Assembly (NCBI RefSeq): GCF_008704425.1
Contig: NZ_CP023696.1
Location: 1,474,501 to 1,538,500, forward strand
Reading direction: 5' to 3'
Length of the DNA stretch: 64,000 nt
From: Streptomyces fradiae ATCC 10745 = DSM 40063
Lineage (GTDB): Bacteria > Actinomycetota > Actinomycetes > Streptomycetales > Streptomycetaceae
The notes beneath the pieces are model-generated. The model searched no databases and was not told the DNA's origin. It saw nothing but the letters and a program-made list of their open reading frames with translations. Of this stretch, positions 32,525 through 46,408 are shown in pieces; positions within the stretch are counted from its first letter, which is position 1; every line of letters begins with the position of its first letter. A program made the position numbers and the translations under genes.

Positions 32525-33977
32525 TCAGACCGTCAGCGCGCGGTCGGTCGGCCGGATCGGGGCCGGCAGCTCGCTGGCGCCGGTGAGGAACCGGTCCACT
32601 CCGCGGGCGGCGGAGCGGCCCTCGGCGATGGCCCAGACGATGAGCGACTGGCCCCGCCCGGCGTCGCCGGCGACGAAGACGCCCGGCACGTTGGTCTGGA
32701 AGTCGGCGTCGCGGGCGATGTTGCCCCGCTCGTCGAGCTCCAGGCCGAACTGCTCGACCAGGCCGTTCTGCACGTCCGTGCCGGTGAAGCCCATCGCGAG
32801 GGTGACCAGCTGGGCGGGGATCCTCCGCTCGGTGCCGGCCTTCTGCGTCAGCTTGCCGTCGACGAACTCTACCTCGATCAGGTGGAGCCACTGCACGTTG
32901 CCGTCCTCGTCGCCCTCGAAGCGGGTGGTGGAGACGGAGTAGACCCGCTCGCCGCCCTCCTCGTGGGCCGAGGTGACCTTGTACAGCATCGGGAAGGTCG
33001 GCCACGGCTGGTGCGGGGCGCGCTTCTCGCCCGGCCGGGGCATGATCTCCAGCTGGGTGACGGAGAGGGCGCCCTGGCGGTGGGCGGTGCCGACGCAGTC
33101 GGCGCCGGTGTCGCCGCCGCCGATGACCACGACGTGCTTGCCCTCGGCGGTGATCGGCGGGGTGACGAAGTCGCCCTCCTGCACCTTGTTGGCGAGCGGC
33201 AGGTACTCCATCGCCTGGTAGACGCCCTTGAGTTCGCGGCCCGGCACGGGCAGGTCGCGGGCGGTGGTGGCACCCGCGGCGATCACGACGGCGTCGTACC
33301 GCCTGCGCAGGTCGGTCGCCTTGAGGTCGCGGCCGATCTCGACGCCGGTCCGGAAGCGGGTGCCCTCCGCGCGCATCTGCTCGATGCGCCGGTTGATGTG
33401 GCGCTTCTCCATCTTGAACTCGGGGATGCCGTACCGCAGGAGGCCGCCGACGCGGTCGGCGCGCTCGTACACGGCGACCGTGTGGCCGGCGCGGGTGAGC
33501 TGCTGGGCGGCGGCGAGCCCGGCCGGGCCCGAGCCGATGACGGCCACGGTCTTGCCGGAGAGCCGCTCCGGGGGCTGGGGGGCCACGTTGCCGGACTCCC
33601 ACGCCTTGTCGATGATCGAGACCTCGACGTTCTTGATGGTGACGGCCGGCTGGTTGATGCCGAGCACGCACGCCGCCTCGCACGGGGCGGGGCACAGCCG
33701 CCCGGTGAACTCCGGGAAGTTGTTGGTGGCGTGCAGCCGCTCGTAGGCGGCGCCCCAGTCCTCGCGGTAGGCGAAGTCGTTCCACTCGGGGATGAGGTTT
33801 CCGAGGGGGCAGCCGTTGTGGCAGAACGGGATGCCGCAGTCCATGCAGCGGGACGCCTGCTTGCTGATGATCGGCAGCAGGGAGCCGGGGACGTAGACCT
33901 CGTTCCAGTCCTTGACGCGCTCCTCGACGGGGCGGGACGCCGCGCCCTCGCGGCCGTGGTGCAGGAAGCCCTTGGGG

Positions 33978-33985
<8 letters not shown>
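32525..33985 (-). CDS. gltD: Glutamate synthase small subunit GltD
   Basis: The 486-residue flavoprotein supplies electrons from NAD(P)H to GltB. The N-terminal part holds two cysteine clusters for 4Fe-4S centres, [21 protein letters not shown] and [16 protein letters not shown]- and NAD(P)-binding Rossmann motifs follow ([17 protein letters not shown] and [15 protein letters not shown]), and [22 protein letters not shown] is at the end. The length is typical. The ATG overlaps the end of gltB by 8 bases, so translation is coupled. The gene ends at a strong terminator. Confidence 0.96.
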
Positions 33986-38540
<4,555 letters not shown>

Positions 38541-38985
38541 CGGCTCTCCCGTCGTCGTCGTGGCATGTGATGTGCCGAGGGACGACGTTGGCCCTCGCGA
38601 AATTTCGTGCAGGTTACATGATGGAACGCTTCTCGGAAACCGGAAGCTTCATTCCAACATGCGGACACCACAGGGATGTACAGCCACTGTGCGAGTCTGG
38701 GGAGACAGAGCGGGAGGGACGCGGATGGGCGTCCTGCGGCCTGCCGGGGGAAGCGGGCTTCGTTGCCCGCGGCGCTCACGACTCATGCCCGAGGTGAGGG
38801 GAGTCGAAACCGCCGGGTCCGCCGGATATCGGCTACCTATGTGGTGCTCCGCATAGTGTCCCACCCGTCGGCCGATCCGGCTACCGGGACGTACGTCACA
38901 ACGTCCCGGTCATCCCACGGTAACCCGCGCCCCCGCCTCCCGCACCGCGCGCGTCGGGCCCCGCGCACGTGCTGAGCACCGCGCG
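38541..38985. other. gltB upstream region
   Basis: This 445-bp gap between gltB and the VIT gene has no supported gene. It is locally AT-richer (38570-38680), as expected of a promoter, with a GAAGCTTC palindrome (38645-38652) and the GlnR-like box listed separately. Short open frames across it show no protein-like composition. Confidence 0.6.
38602..38617 (-). promoter_or_regulatory. Putative GlnR box upstream of gltB
   Basis: On the minus strand the sequence GTAAC-CTGCAC-GAAAT matches the GlnR half-site arrangement GTnAC-n6-GaAAC at all but the last base. It ends 62 bp before the gltB start. GlnR is the global nitrogen regulator of Streptomyces and usually binds one or two such pairs. Confidence 0.45.
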
Positions 38986-39714
38986 TCAGAGCACCGCGCC
39001 GAAGGCCGTGCCCAGCGCGTACGTCACGGCCGCCGCCGCGCCACCCAGCGCGAGCTGCCGCAGGCCGCTGTACCACCAGCCGCGCGCCGTGACCCGCGCC
39101 ACGAGCGCCCCGCAGGCGAAGAGACCGGCCAGCGCCAGCGCCACGGCGGGCCACAGCGCGGTCGCCCCCAGCAGGTACGGCAGGACCGGCAGCAGCGCGC
39201 CCAGGGCGAACGAGCCGAACGACGAGGCGGCGGCGACCAGCGGCGACGGCAGGTCGTCCGGGTCGATGCCCAGCTCCTCGCGGGCGTGGATCTCCAGCGC
39301 CTGCTCCGGGTCGCGGGAGAGCTGCATGGCCACCTCGCGGGCGAGCTCCGGCTCGACGCCGCGCGCCGCGTACAGCGCGGCCAGCTCCTCCATCTCGTCC
39401 ACCGGGTGCTTGCGCAGCTCCCGCCGCTCCACGTCCAGCTCCGCCTCGACCAGCTCCCGCTGCGAGGCGACGGAAGTGTACTCGCCGGCCGCCATGGAGA
39501 AGGCGCCCGCGGCGAGACCGGCCAGGCCGGTGATGACGAGGGTCTGCTGGGAGGCGGCTCCGCCCGCGACGCCGGTCATCAGCGCCAGGTTCGAGACGAG
39601 GCCGTCCATCGCCCCGAACACCGCCGGGCGCAGCCAGCCGCCGTTGACGTCGCGGTGGGTGTGGTTGTCGCGGTGGGCGACGTGCAGCGCGGCCTCGTTC
39701 TCGATGATGGACAC
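38986..39714 (-). CDS. VIT family Fe2+/Mn2+ transporter
   Basis: This 242-residue membrane protein of the CCC1/VIT1 family starts with the first helix WLRPAVFGAMDGLVSNLALMTGVAGG (residues about 27-52). Then come GLAAGAFSMAAGEYTSVASQRELVEAE and an acidic metal-binding helical hairpin (HPVDEMEELAALYAARGVEPELA), and three C-terminal membrane helices. Plant and yeast relatives move Fe or Mn into vacuoles; bacterial ones are thought to export or store these metals. The ATG has GGGGAGAG before it. A palindrome and a direct repeat upstream suggest regulation. Confidence 0.92.
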   Translation of the reverse strand: MSIIENEAALHVAHRDNHTHRDVNGGWLRPAVFGAMDGLVSNLALMTGVAGGAASQQTLVITGLAGLAAGAFSMAAGEYTSVASQRELVEAELDVERRELRKHPVDEMEELAALYAARGVEPELAREVAMQLSRDPEQALEIHAREELGIDPDDLPSPLVAAASSFGSFALGALLPVLPYLLGATALWPAVALALAGLFACGALVARVTARGWWYSGLRQLALGGAAAAVTYALGTAFGAVL

Positions 39715-39784
39715 AGAGCTCTCCCCTGACTCGCACGCGGATGGCCCGCGCCGTTCCGATCTGGCCTCGAAAGTACGCGCGATG

Positions 39785-39828
39785 TAAGGGTCGCGCCAGC
39801 AAGGCAGGCTTTACTTAGTAAGGGTCGC
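39785..39828. promoter_or_regulatory. Palindrome and direct repeat between VIT and ribokinase genes
   Basis: TTACTTAGTAA (39811-39821) is a perfect 11-bp palindrome in otherwise GC-rich DNA. TAAGGGTCGC occurs at 39785-39794 and again at 39819-39828. The region lies 70-115 bp upstream of the VIT gene, where a metal-responsive repressor could bind. Confidence 0.4.
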
Positions 39829-39933
39829 TTCACCTGGGGCGCACCGCTCGCGGCGCGTGCGCTCCCCATGCTCGCGGCGCGTGCGCGCCCCTTCGCCGGG
39901 CGTGCGCTCCCCTTCGCGGGGGAGAATCCCGGC

Positions 39934-40860
39934 ATGACGCGCACCACCCCCGCCCCGCCCCGCATCGCCGTGCTCGGCAGCACCAACATGGACCTCGTCG
40001 CCTACGTCCCCCGGGCGCCCCGGCTCGGCGAGACCGTGACGGGGCGGGCCTTCCGCACGGTCCCGGGCGGCAAGGGCGCCAACCAGGCCGTCGCGGCGGC
40101 CCGCGCGGGCGCCCGCGTGTCGATGCTCGGCGCGGTCGGCTCCGACGACCTCGGGCCCCGCCTCCGGGCCGCCCTCGCGGAGTCCGGCGTGGACACGACC
40201 CTGCTGCGCACGGCCGACGGGCCGTCCGGCACCGCCCACATCGTGGTCGACGACGACGGGGGCAACGCCATCGTGGTGGTGCCCGGCGCCAACGCCTCGG
40301 TCACCGGCCTGACGCCCGAGGACGAGGCCCGCATCGCGGCGGCCGACGCGCTTCTGCTCCAGCTCGAACTGCCGCTCGACGCCGTGATCGCCGGCGCGCG
40401 GGCCGCCCGCCGCCACGGCGTGCGCACGGTGCTGACCCCGGCTCCCGCCCGGCCGCTGCCGCGCGAGCTGCTCGCGCTGGTCGACCTGCTGGTGCCCAAC
40501 GAGCACGAGGCGAACGCCCTGAGCGGTGCCGCCGATCCGCGTGCCGCCGCCGACGGGCTGCTGCGGGACGTCCCCGAGGTCGTCGTGACGCTCGGCGCGG
40601 CCGGGTCCCTGTACGCGGCCCGCGGCGCCCGCCCGGTGACGGTGCCGTCCCGGCCGGTGCGGGCCGTGGACACGACGGCGGCCGGGGACACCTTCACCGG
40701 GGCGCTCGCGGTGGCCCTCGCGGAGGGCAGGCCCGTACCGGACGCGCTGGCGTGGGCGTCGGCCGCGGCGGCCCTGTCGGTGGGGCGGGCCGGGGCGTCG
40801 TCCTCGATGCCCTACCGCGAGGAGATCGACGCCCTCACCGGCGGGCCGGGGACGGCCTGA
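39934..40860 (+). CDS. rbsK: Ribokinase
   Basis: The 308-residue PfkB-family sugar kinase shows the ribokinase start IAVLGSTNMDLVAYVPRAPRLGETVTG. The substrate loop VPGGKGANQAVAAARAGARVSMLGAVG (about residues 41-67), the NEHEANALSG region and the C-terminal signature VDTTAAGDTFTGALAVALAEG with the catalytic Asp are also present. It phosphorylates D-ribose at O5. No ribose transporter is next to it. The ATG has GGGGGAG about 12 bases upstream; an earlier in-frame ATG lies in repetitive DNA (repeated CGTGCG/CTCCCC blocks). Confidence 0.93.
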   Translation: MTRTTPAPPRIAVLGSTNMDLVAYVPRAPRLGETVTGRAFRTVPGGKGANQAVAAARAGARVSMLGAVGSDDLGPRLRAALAESGVDTTLLRTADGPSGTAHIVVDDDGGNAIVVVPGANASVTGLTPEDEARIAAADALLLQLELPLDAVIAGARAARRHGVRTVLTPAPARPLPRELLALVDLLVPNEHEANALSGAADPRAAADGLLRDVPEVVVTLGAAGSLYAARGARPVTVPSRPVRAVDTTAAGDTFTGALAVALAEGRPVPDALAWASAAAALSVGRAGASSSMPYREEIDALTGGPGTA

Positions 40861-40866
40861 GTCGGC

Positions 40867-40907
40867 GCGGCGGCCGCCCGGACCCTCACGGTCCCGGCGG
40901 CCGCCGC
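40867..40907. terminator. Bidirectional terminator hairpin after rbsK and lgt
   Basis: An 18-bp inverted repeat with a single mismatch (GCGGCGGCCGCCCGGACC against GGTCCCGGCGGCCGCCGC) and a 5-base loop lies between the convergent genes. Confidence 0.8.
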
Positions 40908-40923
40908 TCGTATACGCCCGAGG

Positions 40924-41961
40924 TCAGCGCTTCGGCGACGCCTCGGCCCCGGCGTCCGCCCCGTCGGCGTCCGCCCCGGTGCCGGGCCCCTCCGAGCCCT
41001 TCCCACCGACGGCCTTCCCGTCAGCGCCCTCAGATGCCTTCCCGTCAGCACCGTCAGCGCCCTCAGCACTCTCAGCGCCCTTCCCGTCGGCACCGTTCCC
41101 GGCGGCGGGGCCGTCCGCGGTGGCCTCGCCCCCGACCGGGGCGGCCTTCCGCGCGGGCTCCACGACCGCCTCCCGGCCCGGCCGCTTCCGCGCCGACACC
41201 ACGATGTAGGCCACGGCGAGCAGGAAGACGAGCATCGCGGTCCACACGTTGAGGCGCAGGCCCAGGATGTGGTGGGCGTCGTCGACGCGCATGTACTCGA
41301 TCCAGCCGCGCCCCGCGCAGTACGCGGCGACGTACAGGGCGAAGGCCCGGCCGTGGCCCAGGGTGAACCGGCGGTCCGCCCACACCACCAGCAGCGCGAC
41401 ACCGACGCACCACAGCGACTCGTACAGGAAGGTCGGGTGGTACAGCCCGCCCTCGCGGTTCACGCCCTCGCTGATCCGCAGCGCCCACGGCAGGTCCGTG
41501 GGGCGGCCGTACAGCTCCTGGTTGAACCAGTTGCCCCAGCGGCCGATCGCCTGGGCGAGCGCGATGCCGGGGGCGATGGCGTCCGCGTACGCGGGCAGGG
41601 GGATGCCCCGGCGGCGGCAGCCGATCCAGGCCCCCACCGCGCCGAGGGCGACGGCGCCCCAGATGCCGAGGCCGCCCTCCCAGATCTTGAACGCGTCGAC
41701 CCAGTTCCGGCCCTCGCTGAAGTAGAGCTGGTAGTCGGTGACGACGTGGTACAGCCGGCCGCCGACCAGGCCGAAGGGGACCGCCCAGACGGCGATGTCC
41801 GCCACCGTGCCGGCGGTGCCGCCGCGGGCGATCCAGCGCCGGTTGCCGTACCAGACGGCGACGAAGACACCGATGATGATGCAGAAGGCATAGCCGCGCA
41901 GCGGAACCGGTCCGAGATTGATCACACCGGTCGACGGGCTGGGAATGTAGGCAAGGTCCAT
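40924..41961 (-). CDS. lgt: Prolipoprotein diacylglyceryl transferase Lgt
   Basis: This 345-residue membrane enzyme transfers diacylglycerol to the lipobox Cys of prolipoproteins such as LivJ. It has about seven membrane helices; landmarks are LRGYAFCIIIGVFVAVWY, the Lgt signature region GRWGNWFNQELYGRPTDLPW (residues about 144-163), YHPTFLYESLW and CAGRGWIEYMRVDD. Residues about 275-345 are a cytoplasmic Ala/Gly/Asp/Lys-rich tail absent from E. coli Lgt (291 residues) but common in variable form in actinomycetes. The ATG has no clear Shine-Dalgarno sequence; a TAGCGT box 10 bases before it suggests a very short leader. Confidence 0.95.
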   Translation of the reverse strand: MDLAYIPSPSTGVINLGPVPLRGYAFCIIIGVFVAVWYGNRRWIARGGTAGTVADIAVWAVPFGLVGGRLYHVVTDYQLYFSEGRNWVDAFKIWEGGLGIWGAVALGAVGAWIGCRRRGIPLPAYADAIAPGIALAQAIGRWGNWFNQELYGRPTDLPWALRISEGVNREGGLYHPTFLYESLWCVGVALLVVWADRRFTLGHGRAFALYVAAYCAGRGWIEYMRVDDAHHILGLRLNVWTAMLVFLLAVAYIVVSARKRPGREAVVEPARKAAPVGGEATADGPAAGNGADGKGAESAEGADGADGKASEGADGKAVGGKGSEGPGTGADADGADAGAEASPKR

Positions 41962-42027
41962 GGCACGACCGACGCTACCGTGCCGGGCCCGGGACCGGGC
42001 CATCCGCCCGACAAAGACTGCATAACA

Positions 42028-42067
42028 CCGGACCCGCTCCCCCGAGCGGCGGGCGGAACGGGTCCGG
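42028..42067 (-). terminator. Hairpin between the thioredoxin-fold gene and lgt
   Basis: CCGGACCCG and CGGGTCCGG form a 9-bp perfect stem shortly after the stop of the thioredoxin-fold gene, followed on the minus strand by TGTTATG. It probably separates lgt from the trp transcript. Confidence 0.6.
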
Positions 42068-42081
42068 CGGGCGTCAGGCCG

Positions 42082-43107
42082 TCAGTACGCCGTGTCCGCC
42101 CCGAAGCCCGGTCCGGAGCCCGTGTCGGACTCCGCGGAGCCGCCCGGCGAGGACTCCTTCGGCCCGGTCTCCTGCCTCCTCGGCTCCCCGGACTGCTGAC
42201 CGGACGCCGCGCCCGACTCGGCCCCGGGCTCCTCGCCCTGGCCGGAGCCCTGCTCCGAGCCCTGCGGGGACGCCGACGCGGAGGCGGACGGACCGGCGGA
42301 CGGGGTGAGCGTGCCGGGCTTCTTGCCCTTGTTCGCCTCGGCGACCCACTCCTTCAGCTTCTCCGGGCTGATCTGCTCGTTCCCCTTCGTCGGGAAGATC
42401 GACTCGCCGTTGAGCAGCACGGTCGGCGTGCCCCGGAAGTCGCCCTCCTGGAACGCCGCGTTCGACGCGTTCACCCAGCCGTCGTGGGTGCCCTCGGCGA
42501 CGCAGGAGCGGAAGGCCGGTGTGTCGAGGCCGGGCACCTTCGCCGCCAGCTCGAACAGCTTGGCGTCGTCGGCGAAGGCGTCGTCGGACTCCTGCGGCTG
42601 GTTGGCGAAGAGCACGTCGTGGTAGGCGGTGAACTTCCCCGCGTTCTGCGCGCACGCCGCGGCGTTGGCCGCGTTGAGCGAGCCGCTGCCGCCCATGTTG
42701 CCGTCGATGATCGTCGCGAGCCGGTACTCGGTCCTGAGCTGCCCGGCGGCCTCCAGCTCGTGGATGGTGTCCCGGAAGGCGTTCTCGAACATGGCGCAGG
42801 CCGGGCAGCGGAAGTCCTCCCACACGGTCAGCGTGGCGGGGGCGTCCGACGCGCCGACCGGGATGACGAGCTGGTCCTCGCCGGTCGCGCCGGTCGGCGC
42901 GGCCACCGGGCCCTTTCCGGAGGTGTCTCCCCTGCCGCCGCTGTTGGCCGCGATCACGCCGACCACGGCGGCCAGCCCCAGCACGCCGACCACGGCGGCC
43001 GACACCAGCACCATCCGGCGCCGCTTCTCCCGCGCCCGCTCGCGCTCGCGTTCCATCTGGAGCCGCTCGCGCGCGCTCCGCTTCCCTGCCCTGTTCTTCT
43101 CGTTCAC
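42082..43107 (-). CDS. Membrane-anchored DsbA-like thioredoxin-fold protein
   Basis: The 341-residue protein has a charged, helical N-terminus (residues 1-31, rich in Arg/Glu/Lys), one membrane helix (about 32-53) and an extracytoplasmic thioredoxin fold. The redox motif CPAC (C101, C104) lies in LTVWEDFRCPACAMFENAF, and the cis-Pro loop is in FRGTPTVLLNG. This is the DsbA_2/Thioredoxin_4 family, presumed to form or isomerise disulphides in exported proteins, possibly including SprT. The C-terminal 80 residues are Ser/Gly/Glu-rich and disordered. The start is GTG before NEKNRAGK. It lies 63 bp downstream of trpA. Confidence 0.9.
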   Translation of the reverse strand: MNEKNRAGKRSARERLQMERERERAREKRRRMVLVSAAVVGVLGLAAVVGVIAANSGGRGDTSGKGPVAAPTGATGEDQLVIPVGASDAPATLTVWEDFRCPACAMFENAFRDTIHELEAAGQLRTEYRLATIIDGNMGGSGSLNAANAAACAQNAGKFTAYHDVLFANQPQESDDAFADDAKLFELAAKVPGLDTPAFRSCVAEGTHDGWVNASNAAFQEGDFRGTPTVLLNGESIFPTKGNEQISPEKLKEWVAEANKGKKPGTLTPSAGPSASASASPQGSEQGSGQGEEPGAESGAASGQQSGEPRRQETGPKESSPGGSAESDTGSGPGFGADTAY

Positions 43108-43170
43108 GCTCAGGCAACGAACCGGGGAGGCACGTACGCGCCTCCCCGGTTCCACATCCACCCGTACGGG

Positions 43171-43986
43171 TTACGGGGTGCGCCGCACGCCGCGGGCCAG
43201 TTCGCCCGCCAGTTCCCGTACGGCGGCGATCCCGGCCGCCTGGTCCTCGGCGTCGAGGAGCCGCTTGACGAAGGCCGAGCCGACGATGACGCCGTCCGCG
43301 AAGGAGGCGACCTCGGCGGCCTGAGCGGCGTCCGACACGCCGAGCCCGACGCAGACCGGCAGGTCCGTGGTGGCGCGGGTGCGCCGCACCAGGTCGGCGG
43401 CCTGCCCGCCGACGGACTCGCGGGTCCCGGTGACCCCCATCAGGGAGGCGGCGTAGACGAAGCCGCTGCCCGCCGCGGTGATGGTGGCGAGCCGCTCGTC
43501 CCTGCTGCTGGGCGCGACGACGAAGACGGTGGCCAGGCCGTGCTTCTCGGCGTGCTCCCGCCACAGTCCGGACTCCTGCACCGGCAGGTCGGGCAGGATG
43601 CAGCCGGCGCCGCCCGCCTCGGCCAGCTCGGCGGTGAACCGCTCCACGCCGTAGCGGTCGACCGGGTTCCAGTACGTCATGACGAGGACCGGCTTGCCGG
43701 TGGCCTCGTACGCCTCGCGAACCGTGCGCATCACGTCGGCGATTCGGACGCCGCCGCGCAGGGCGACGTCGTCGGCGGTCTGGATGACGGGGCCGTCCAG
43801 GACGGGGTCGCTGTGCGGCAGGCCGACCTCCACGACGTCGGCGCCGCCGTCGAGCACGGCCTTGACCGCCTCGATGCCGCCCTCCACGGTGGGGAAGCCC
43901 GCCGGGAGGTACGCGACGAGCGCGGCCCGGTCCTCGGCCCTCGCGGCGGCGAGGGTGTCGCTCAGCAGCCGGATGTTCCCGCTCAC
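43171..43986 (-). CDS. trpA: Tryptophan synthase alpha chain
   Basis: This 271-residue TIM barrel cleaves indole-3-glycerol phosphate to indole and glyceraldehyde 3-phosphate. Landmarks are [47 protein letters not shown] (the catalytic Glu in VVEVGLP and Asp-containing PHSDP), [11 protein letters not shown] and [32 protein letters not shown]. coli has PFSDP where this protein has PHSDP. The GTG overlaps the trpB stop by 4 bases (GTGA). Confidence 0.96.
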   Translation of the reverse strand: MSGNIRLLSDTLAAARAEDRAALVAYLPAGFPTVEGGIEAVKAVLDGGADVVEVGLPHSDPVLDGPVIQTADDVALRGGVRIADVMRTVREAYEATGKPVLVMTYWNPVDRYGVERFTAELAEAGGAGCILPDLPVQESGLWREHAEKHGLATVFVVAPSSRDERLATITAAGSGFVYAASLMGVTGTRESVGGQAADLVRRTRATTDLPVCVGLGVSDAAQAAEVASFADGVIVGSAFVKRLLDAEDQAAGIAAVRELAGELARGVRRTP

Positions 43987-45266
43987 TTGGCGTCCCCCTC
44001 GATCTCGGCGGCGCCGGCCCCGTCGGCGGCGACCTCGGCGTCCGTGTCGTACAGCCCGAAGTAGCGGGCGGCGGTGTCCATGTCCTTGTCGCCGCGGCCC
44101 GACAGGTTGACCACGATCAGCCCTCCCTGGCCCAGCTCGCGGCCGACCTCCAGGGCTCCGGCGAGCGCGTGCGCGGACTCGATGGCCGGGATGATGCCCT
44201 CGGTGCGCGAGAGCAGGCGCAGGGCGTGCATGGCCGCGTCGTCGGTGACCGCGCGGTACTCGGCGCGCCCGGTGTCCTTGAGGTGGGCGTGCTCGGGGCC
44301 GATGCCCGGGTAGTCCAGGCCGGCGGAGATCGAGTACGGCTCGGTGATCTGGCCCTCGTCGTCCTGGAGGACGTACGAGCGGGAGCCGTGCAGGATGCCC
44401 GGCTCGCCGGCGGTCAGGGTCGCCGCGTGCTCGCCGCTCTCCACGCCGTGCCCGGCCGGCTCGCAGCCGACCAGGCGGACGCCCTCGTCGGGGAGGAAGG
44501 CGTGGAACAGGCCGATGGCGTTGGAACCGCCGCCGACGCAGGCCACGGCGGCGTCGGGCAGCCGTCCGGCGCGCTCCAGGAGCTGGCGGCGCGCCTCGAC
44601 GCCGATGACCCGGTGGAAGTCGCGGACCATGGCCGGGAACGGGTGGGGCCCGGCGACCGTGCCGAAGAGGTAGTGGGTGCTGTCGACGTTGGCGACCCAG
44701 TCGCGGAACGCCTCGTTGATGGCGTCCTTCAGGGTGCGGCTGCCGGACTTCACCGCGACGACCTCGGCTCCGAGGATGCGCATCCGGGCGACGTTGAGCG
44801 CCTGGCGGCGGGTGTCGACCTCGCCCATGTAGATGGTGCAGTCGAGGCCGAACAGGGCGCAGGCGGTGGCCGTGGCGACGCCGTGCTGCCCGGCGCCGGT
44901 CTCGGCGATGACCCGGGTCTTGCCCATGCGCCGGGTGAGCAGGGCCTGCCCCAGCACGTTGTTGATCTTGTGGGAGCCGGTGTGGTTCAGGTCCTCGCGC
45001 TTGAGGAAGATCCGGGCGCCGCCGGCGTGCTCGGCGAACCGGGGCACCTCGGTGAGGGCGCTCGGGCGGCCGGTGTAGTGGGCGAGCAGGTCGTCGAGCT
45101 CGCGGGCGAACTCGGGGTCGGACTTGGCCTTCTCGTACTCGACGGCGACCTCGTCGACGGCGGCGACGAGCGCCTCCGGGATGAACTTGCCGCCGAACGC
45201 GCCGAAGTAGCCCTCGGCGTCGGGGACGCGGCCCTCCGGATCGGGCCGGAAGAACTGGCTGGACAT
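43983..45266 (-). CDS. trpB: Tryptophan synthase beta chain
   Basis: The 427-residue PLP enzyme condenses indole with serine to tryptophan. It has [19 protein letters not shown] near the N-terminus, the PLP Lys in [30 protein letters not shown] and the phosphate-binding [10 protein letters not shown]. The sequence ends in an acidic Ala/Glu tail. The length is slightly above the E. coli enzyme (397) because of the N-terminal and C-terminal extensions. Gene order trpC-trpM-trpB-trpA is continuous on the minus strand. Confidence 0.97.
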   Translation of the reverse strand: MSSQFFRPDPEGRVPDAEGYFGAFGGKFIPEALVAAVDEVAVEYEKAKSDPEFARELDDLLAHYTGRPSALTEVPRFAEHAGGARIFLKREDLNHTGSHKINNVLGQALLTRRMGKTRVIAETGAGQHGVATATACALFGLDCTIYMGEVDTRRQALNVARMRILGAEVVAVKSGSRTLKDAINEAFRDWVANVDSTHYLFGTVAGPHPFPAMVRDFHRVIGVEARRQLLERAGRLPDAAVACVGGGSNAIGLFHAFLPDEGVRLVGCEPAGHGVESGEHAATLTAGEPGILHGSRSYVLQDDEGQITEPYSISAGLDYPGIGPEHAHLKDTGRAEYRAVTDDAAMHALRLLSRTEGIIPAIESAHALAGALEVGRELGQGGLIVVNLSGRGDKDMDTAARYFGLYDTDAEVAADGAGAAEIEGDAK

Positions 45267-45352
45267 GCGGAAACCTCACGGTGAGTGTGGATGGACACCA
45301 GACGCCGTGGGGGCGGGGCCCGCCGCCCGGCCGGGTGGCCGGGCGCGGTGCG

Positions 45353-45589
45353 TCACGCGGTCGTGCTCCCCGCGCCCCGCGGGGGGCGCCATCGCATGCC
45401 GTTGACCTGGCCGGGCTCCGAGCCGATCACGTACCGCACCCGCCGTCCGTGCACCCGGCGGGCGGGCGCGCGGCAACCCCGCGGACGGCAGCCGCGGGCG
45501 AGCCGGGCGTACGCCTCGGGGGGCGTGGCCAGGACCGCGCGGGGCCGCCGGGACGCGGCGGGCCGGACGGGGGCGGTGGACTCGGGCAC
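45353..45589 (-). CDS. trpM: Tryptophan biosynthesis modulator TrpM
   Basis: This 78-residue basic protein lies between trpC and trpB, 9 bp after the trpC stop. The core YARLARGCRPRGCRAPARRV followed by HGRRVRYVIGSEPGQVNGMRW has two close Cys residues and many Arg, and matches from memory the small TrpM protein described in S. coelicolor at the same position. TrpM was reported to modulate Trp production and development, possibly through contact with a leucyl aminopeptidase. The first 25 residues are not conserved in my recollection, so a start farther in is possible. The start used is GTG. Confidence 0.8.
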   Translation of the reverse strand: MPESTAPVRPAASRRPRAVLATPPEAYARLARGCRPRGCRAPARRVHGRRVRYVIGSEPGQVNGMRWRPPRGAGSTTA

Positions 45590-45598
45590 GGGCGGGCT

Positions 45599-46408
45599 TC
45601 AGTCCCTTCCGTGCCGCAGCGCCGGGTGCGCCCCGGCGGCGACCAGGTCGGCCACGGCGGCCTTCGGGTCGCGGCCGGTCACCAGCGACTCGCCGACGAG
45701 GACGGCGTCCGCGCCCGCGTTCGCGTAGGCGATCAGGTCGTGCGGGCCGCGGATGCCGGACTCGGCCACCTTGACGATGTGGTCCGGGATCTCCGGGGCG
45801 ACCCGCTCGAAGGTGGAGCGGTCCACCTTGAGGGTCTTCAGGTTGCGCGCGTTGACGCCGATGACGCGGGCTCCCGCGTCGACGGCGCGCTCGGCCTCCT
45901 CCTCGTCGTGGACCTCGACGAGCGGGGTGAGGCCGATGGACTCGGCGCGCTCGATCAGCGAGACCAGCGCGGGCTGGTCCAGGGCGGCGACGATCAGCAG
46001 GGCGACGTCCGCGCCGTACGCGCGGGCCTCCCAGAGCTGGTACGCCGTGACGATGAAGTCCTTGCGCAGGACCGGCACGTCGACGCGGGCGCGGACGGCC
46101 TCCAGGTCGGCGAGGGAGCCGCCGAAGCGCCGCTGCTCGGTGAGGACGGAGATCACGGCCGCGCCGCCCGCCTCGTAGTCCGCGGCCAGCCCCGCCGGGT
46201 CGGCGATGGCGGCCAGGGCGCCCTTCGACGGGCTGGAGCGCTTGACTTCGCAGATCACCTTGACGCCCTCGCCGCGCAGGGCGGCGGCGCCGTCCCGGGC
46301 CTGGGGGGCCTTGGCGGCCCGCTCCTTGAGTTCGTCGAGGGAGACCCGCGCCTGTCGCTCTGCGAGGTCGGCGCGGACGCCTTCGATGATCTCGTCGAGC
46401 ACACTCAC
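45599..46408 (-). CDS. trpC: Indole-3-glycerol phosphate synthase
   Basis: The 269-residue TIM barrel converts CdRP (1-(2-carboxyphenylamino)-1-deoxyribulose 5-phosphate) to indole-3-glycerol phosphate. It shows [19 protein letters not shown], the catalytic Glu/Lys strand [58 protein letters not shown] and [14 protein letters not shown], with [10 protein letters not shown] near the C-terminus. The GTG has GGAAGGGGG upstream. It starts the trpC-trpM-trpB-trpA group after a 146-bp gap without a visible Trp-codon leader peptide. Confidence 0.96.
   Translation of the reverse strand: MSVLDEIIEGVRADLAERQARVSLDELKERAAKAPQARDGAAALRGEGVKVICEVKRSSPSKGALAAIADPAGLAADYEAGGAAVISVLTEQRRFGGSLADLEAVRARVDVPVLRKDFIVTAYQLWEARAYGADVALLIVAALDQPALVSLIERAESIGLTPLVEVHDEEEAERAVDAGARVIGVNARNLKTLKVDRSTFERVAPEIPDHIVKVAESGIRGPHDLIAYANAGADAVLVGESLVTGRDPKAAVADLVAAGAHPALRHGRD

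Noticed and set aside
39811..39821. DmdR/IdeR iron box upstream of the VIT gene
   Set aside because: The sequence does not match the 19-bp TTAGGTTAGGCTAACCTAA consensus beyond a few bases.
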